A stretch of 64,000 nt of DNA from Fibrobacter sp. Lineage in GTDB: Bacteria; Fibrobacterota; Fibrobacteria; Fibrobacterales; Fibrobacteraceae. The position numbers and the translations under genes are program-made. Shown here piece by piece: positions 60,736 through 64,000 of this stretch. The notes beneath the pieces were generated by a model. It worked only from the letters and a program-made list of their open reading frames with translations. It was not told the DNA's origin and ran no database searches. Every line of letters starts with the position of its first letter. Position 1 is the first letter of the stretch. The DNA is taken from contig JAAZFC010000020.1 of NCBI GenBank assembly GCA_012511955.1, positions 1 through 64,000 of the forward strand, written 5' to 3'.

Positions 60736-61125
60736 TTAAAAATAAGAGCGTGGACCAATAAAGGCGTTTTCATAATGTTTAAGGTCGAATTTGCCTTTTT
60801 TCCATAAAATAGCGATGATATCGAAGCGTGCGTAAGTATTTTGCAAACCTTTTTGCATTAGCCAATTATGAGCGGCCGACCATATTTGAGTCTGTTTTTT
60901 AAAATTTACGCGCAGCGATGGGAAACCATGATATTTATCCCAATTAGATTTAACTTCCACAAAGACAATAATATGATCTGGGGTTTTGGCGATTATGTCA
61001 ATTTCAGCGGAAAAAATGCGCACATTTCTCTCTAAGATTTTCCAGTTTAAAGATTTTAAAAATTTACAAGCAATGCTTTCGGTTCGCCGGCCTTTTATGT
61101 AATTTGATTTTTTATTTTGCATCAT
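60736..61125 (-). CDS. yraN: YraN family (UPF0102) putative endonuclease
   Basis: A 129-residue protein with the YraN pattern: GRRTESIACKFLKSLNW, ERNVRIFSAEIDIIAKT (usually GEIDLI, here AEIDII), IVFVEVKSN, and YARFDIIAILW. The E-D-ExK arrangement is that of PD-(D/E)XK nucleases. In E. coli-type organisms YraN is uncharacterised; in some bacteria it links to competence or DNA repair. It lies 28 bases upstream of the yciO-like gene on the same strand. Confidence 0.86.
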   Translation of the reverse strand: MMQNKKSNYIKGRRTESIACKFLKSLNWKILERNVRIFSAEIDIIAKTPDHIIVFVEVKSNWDKYHGFPSLRVNFKKQTQIWSAAHNWLMQKGLQNTYARFDIIAILWKKGKFDLKHYENAFIGPRSYF

Positions 61126-61192
61126 ACTTTATTAGACGGTAAAATATGAGCTTTTGTCCATTTTTTGTTGGTTTTTAACAATTTTTATGTTT

Positions 61193-62677
61193 TTAGGGAA
61201 GTTTTATTCCTAAAATTCTTAATTCTGAAAGTGCTAAGTTCATATTAGGGTTCATAGCAGGCCAAGTATCTTTAAATTCTAGGTATAAAACTTGGGTTTC
61301 TATGGGGGAGATAGTGGGATATTGCATTCCTTTGAGGTTTTGAAGCTTGACTTTTTGCTTGCTCCCGCTTTCAGTCTTAAGCACGACATTTTGCGGTTTT
61401 TGAAACATGGCAAAACGATCTTGAAACTCATCATCTTTTACTTTTTGATAACCCACAGCGTAGCCAATGCTAGTTATAAGCATAGGCTGTGGAAAACGAA
61501 TAGTGATAATTATAGGATTGATTTTAGACACTGGTGCAAGCCAGGCAGTTTGCAGCTTATTATCCCATAAATTTTTTAGTGGATATCCGTTGGGTTGGTC
61601 TTTTTCTAGGTTTCTTTGTTCATAAGGGGCTGAAACTTCAAAATTATCTACAATGTGAATGCCTTGTGGTTTGCTTTGAAAAAACACCAAAGCAACTTGC
61701 ATTACAGTAAGCAAGGCGATTATTCCTAAAGCTATTGGAAATAGGATTTCTGGATGTTTTTTGCGTTGAATAATAGAAGGAATTTTTTTTGTCAGTGATT
61801 TAAATTGATTATTTAGCGTAGAATGTTTTTCTGGGGGCGCATGGAGCTTATCTATATCTCGTAGAAACTCATCTATGTTGTTATAGCGATTGGCGCGGTT
61901 TTTTTCTAAACATTTAAGTAAAACATTCTCTAAATCGGGATTTATGTCGCCTCTATAAACGGTAGGAGCTTCGGGGTGATTGTGCACTTGTTTATAAGCT
62001 ATATCTAGTGGCTTGACTCCAGTAAAGGGAGGTTCACCACAAAGCATTTCATAAAAGATTATGCCTAGGCTATAAATATCAGATTGCAGGGTTATTTCTT
62101 CACCTTGGCATTGTTCTGGGGACATATACTCGGGTGTGCCCATGGCGGTGCCAGTATTGGTTAACCTGTCACTATCTTGCACATAAGAAATCCCAAAATC
62201 GGTGATATAAACTCTATTGTCGGGAGAAATAATAATATTTGATGGTTTTATATCGCGGTGTATAATCCCTTTATTATGAGCATACCGCAAACCTCTTGCT
62301 ACTTGCTTTATTATAAGTAGGGCTTCATCCACATCTAATTTTTTACGGCGATGTAACAAGTCGGATAAGGTTATACCCGTGGCATAGGTCATAGCGATAA
62401 AAAACTGATCGCCTTCACGGCCAAAATCGTAAACTTGCACGATATTTTGGTGGTCTAATTTTTTCATGGCCTGGGCTTCTAAGTTAAATCGTTTAACTGC
62501 TTCATCAGACTCGTCATTAAACCTTTTTTCTAAGACTTTCAGCGCTACTTCGCGGTTTAGGTTTTTGTGTATGGCTTTATATACTGTACCCATGCCGCCA
62601 CGACCTAAAATGCCAATAACATCGTAATCTTCATTAAAATATTGCGGGAAAGTTTCTTTTTCTATGGAATTGTTCAT
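61193..62677 (-). CDS. Receptor Ser/Thr protein kinase with extracytoplasmic glycan-binding-like domain
   Basis: A 494-residue Hanks-type kinase. The kinase domain (about 18-285) has GRGGMGTVYK, Lys47 in VALKVL, HRDIKPSN (catalytic Asp142), DFG (Asp160) and GTPEYMSPEQC. A membrane helix follows (about 308-330), and the last 150 residues form a discoidin-like beta sandwich outside (NLWDNKLQTAWLAPV, TSIGYAVGYQK, NMNLALSELRILG), matching the pattern of the NADase-type glycan-binding domain. The kinase may sense envelope glycan or wall state. It lies four bases after the ABC transporter gene on the same strand. Confidence 0.87.
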   Translation of the reverse strand: MNNSIEKETFPQYFNEDYDVIGILGRGGMGTVYKAIHKNLNREVALKVLEKRFNDESDEAVKRFNLEAQAMKKLDHQNIVQVYDFGREGDQFFIAMTYATGITLSDLLHRRKKLDVDEALLIIKQVARGLRYAHNKGIIHRDIKPSNIIISPDNRVYITDFGISYVQDSDRLTNTGTAMGTPEYMSPEQCQGEEITLQSDIYSLGIIFYEMLCGEPPFTGVKPLDIAYKQVHNHPEAPTVYRGDINPDLENVLLKCLEKNRANRYNNIDEFLRDIDKLHAPPEKHSTLNNQFKSLTKKIPSIIQRKKHPEILFPIALGIIALLTVMQVALVFFQSKPQGIHIVDNFEVSAPYEQRNLEKDQPNGYPLKNLWDNKLQTAWLAPVSKINPIIITIRFPQPMLITSIGYAVGYQKVKDDEFQDRFAMFQKPQNVVLKTESGSKQKVKLQNLKGMQYPTISPIETQVLYLEFKDTWPAMNPNMNLALSELRILGIKLP

Positions 62678-62681
62678 GGGT

Positions 62682-64000
62682 TTATTCTTTGTTGTATTTT
62701 AAATTTAACATAGCAATTATAATAAAGCAAAGGGAGATAATTAGTGGAGCTAAAATGAGCTCTGTGGAAATAGCTGTGGCCGTGAAAATGTTTTGCAAAG
62801 CTTTTTGAAAATACTGAGAACCTGTTATATAGGCGACACTTCTGCCTAGGGGGTGCATTTGGTCTAAAGGGACTATGGCTCCTGCGAACATAAGCTGTGG
62901 TATTAAAATTAAGGGTAGGGTGGCATTGGCTTGGTTGGAGTTTTTTACCATGGCACTAATGGCTAACCCTAAAGTTAATGTGGCTAAAAGCCCTGAACTT
63001 AAAGCTAAAATCATTGAAGCCCAGGGAAGCTTAATCTGTAAAATAGTTTGGAGAGCAAAAGCGCATATAGAACTTTGCAAAAGCGTAACCAAAAGAACAG
63101 CTAAGCTTTTTCCAAAAATTAATGCGTTTAATGGGGCGCCTCCTTGGAGTTCAACCAATAATCGCTCCCTTTCGGCGGTAATTTCTCTGATTCCCAAAGA
63201 TAAAGCAAACCATATAGAGCTCATATTTAAAGCAAAGGCGGCTACCCAAGTGGAGGAGTTTTTATTAAAAAGCAAGAAAAAGAGCAAGGAAATGATTAAA
63301 GGTTGGGCAATTAGGGTCCATAAACGCCCTTTATCACGATATATGGATTTTAAAAACCTATTTAAGGTTAATTTTAAATAGTTAAGATTTTTGCTCTCTT
63401 GTTTTTGTTGGGGAGCATAAGTTTTTTCTTGGGGCGTAAATTTATCGTAGCCAGGTCGTGAATCCTTAAAAGCTTGATTCCATTCTTTGCCGCTCTTTTC
63501 AGTTATTTTTTGCAAAATATGCGCCCCATTTCGAGCATTAAAAAAGCTAAGGGCTTGGCTAGGGTTTCCATAAAAGGCCATATAGCCTTCATGGACTATT
63601 AAAACCCTATCAGCTAAGGTGTATGTGCTTAGATCGTGGGTGGTGATAATCATGGAATAGCCTTGCCAGGAAATTTGTCGCAACCAATGGGCTAAATTGG
63701 CACTGTTTATGCTATCCAAGCCCGAAAAAGGTTCGTCCAAGAGCAGCAAACCAGGCTGGGAAAGAAGTTCGTTTACCAAAGCCACGCGTTTTTTTTCACC
63801 TCCGCTAAGCGTGCGTATTAAGGAGTTACGCAAATGCTCTAAACCCATAAGTTTTAAATAGTCGTCAATGATTTCTCTTCTTCGGCTTTGATCGAAATCC
63901 TTGGGTAAACGCAGTTGTGCTTGGTGATCCAAAGTCTCATAAACGGTAAGATAATTGCGTAAAGGAGTGTGTTGTTTTAAAAAAGCCACTCCTTGTTTTA
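62682..64000 (-). CDS. ABCG-like transporter: ATPase fused to ABC-2 membrane domain (5' truncated)
   Basis: The frame is open to the window edge; a GTG at 63989 is available, but the codons upstream also look coding (the strand into the Q-loop), so the start, Walker A included, lies outside. The visible 439 residues have the signature LSGGEKKRV, Walker B LLLLDEPFSGLD, switch HD (TTHDLST), a linker, then six membrane helices of the ABC-2 type. ATPase first and membrane part second is the ABCG/WHITE order. Substrate unknown; it is co-transcribed with the receptor kinase. Confidence 0.82.
   Translation of the reverse strand, partial: KQGVAFLKQHTPLRNYLTVYETLDHQAQLRLPKDFDQSRRREIIDDYLKLMGLEHLRNSLIRTLSGGEKKRVALVNELLSQPGLLLLDEPFSGLDSINSANLAHWLRQISWQGYSMIITTHDLSTYTLADRVLIVHEGYMAFYGNPSQALSFFNARNGAHILQKITEKSGKEWNQAFKDSRPGYDKFTPQEKTYAPQQKQESKNLNYLKLTLNRFLKSIYRDKGRLWTLIAQPLIISLLFFLLFNKNSSTWVAAFALNMSSIWFALSLGIREITAERERLLVELQGGAPLNALIFGKSLAVLLVTLLQSSICAFALQTILQIKLPWASMILALSSGLLATLTLGLAISAMVKNSNQANATLPLILIPQLMFAGAIVPLDQMHPLGRSVAYITGSQYFQKALQNIFTATAISTELILAPLIISLCFIIIAMLNLKYNKE

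Overview
This is a gene-dense, low-GC (AT-rich by eye) chromosomal segment from a Gram-negative bacterium. Beta-barrel outer-membrane proteins, many lipobox lipoproteins, an ExbB/ExbD/AgmX-type proton-driven envelope module and a full mreBCD-PBP2-RodA elongation operon all point to a diderm cell. The transketolase and one glycosyltransferase belong to variants I know best from Bacteroidota and the wider FCB group, and ExbB-ExbD-ExbD-AgmX clusters are familiar from Fibrobacterota-like genomes. My best guess is a flagellated Fibrobacterota or other FCB-group lineage. This is inference; no rRNA or other firm marker lies in the window. I see no phage, transposase, plasmid or CRISPR signature.

Layout. 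1-5100: end of a coiled-coil protein, then exbB, two exbD, an AgmX/PglI C-terminal protein, and an outer-membrane barrel gene broken by a frameshift. 5100-11750: a lipoprotein, then mreB-mreC-mreD-mrdA-rodA and comF. 11760-16450: tRNA-Ser, a GAF/HD-GYP phosphodiesterase, a three-gene minus-strand block, and a structured intergenic region with a candidate small RNA. 16450-25600: a GT-C glycosyltransferase with an NPCBM tail, L31, thrH, hslO, a DJ-1 protein, an MFS transporter, queC and a small barrel. 25670-35800: hisC-hisN, a STAS/DUF2225 fusion, comEC, a metzincin lipoprotein with DUF4416, ruvX, typA, a small barrel and tRNA-Arg. 35810-40500: gmk and a glycosylation block with a GtrB-like GT2 and a second GT-C/NPCBM protein. 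40530-48540: transketolase, GNAT, flagellin and fliS, a znuACB-type metal transporter, a barrel and a lipoprotein. 48550-59390: smc, then two huge paralogous sensor proteins (7TM-HisKA-HATPase-REC-cyclase) flanking a secreted protein and an esterase. 59390-64000: pentapeptide repeat protein, YciO, YraN, a receptor Ser/Thr kinase and a truncated ABCG-like transporter.

The most striking observation is in the two tandem sensor cyclases (52150-55155 and 56378-59389). The class III cyclase domain of the first keeps both metal-binding Asp residues but has lost the base-recognition and transition-state residues. The second has lost both Asp residues but keeps Lys, Thr, Asn and Arg. This is the same division of labour as mammalian C1/C2 adenylyl cyclase halves, so the pair looks like an obligate heterodimer in one operon. 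Their histidine kinase modules are also asymmetric. The second gene carries an in-frame TAG inside its cyclase domain, so it is recently broken, recoded, or mis-sequenced.

The second main observation is the flagellin leader. It has a near-perfect sigma-28 promoter, a GNRA-capped hairpin, a GGA-loop hairpin and a CsrA-consensus-like site just before the Shine-Dalgarno sequence, which suggests CsrA control of flagellin translation.
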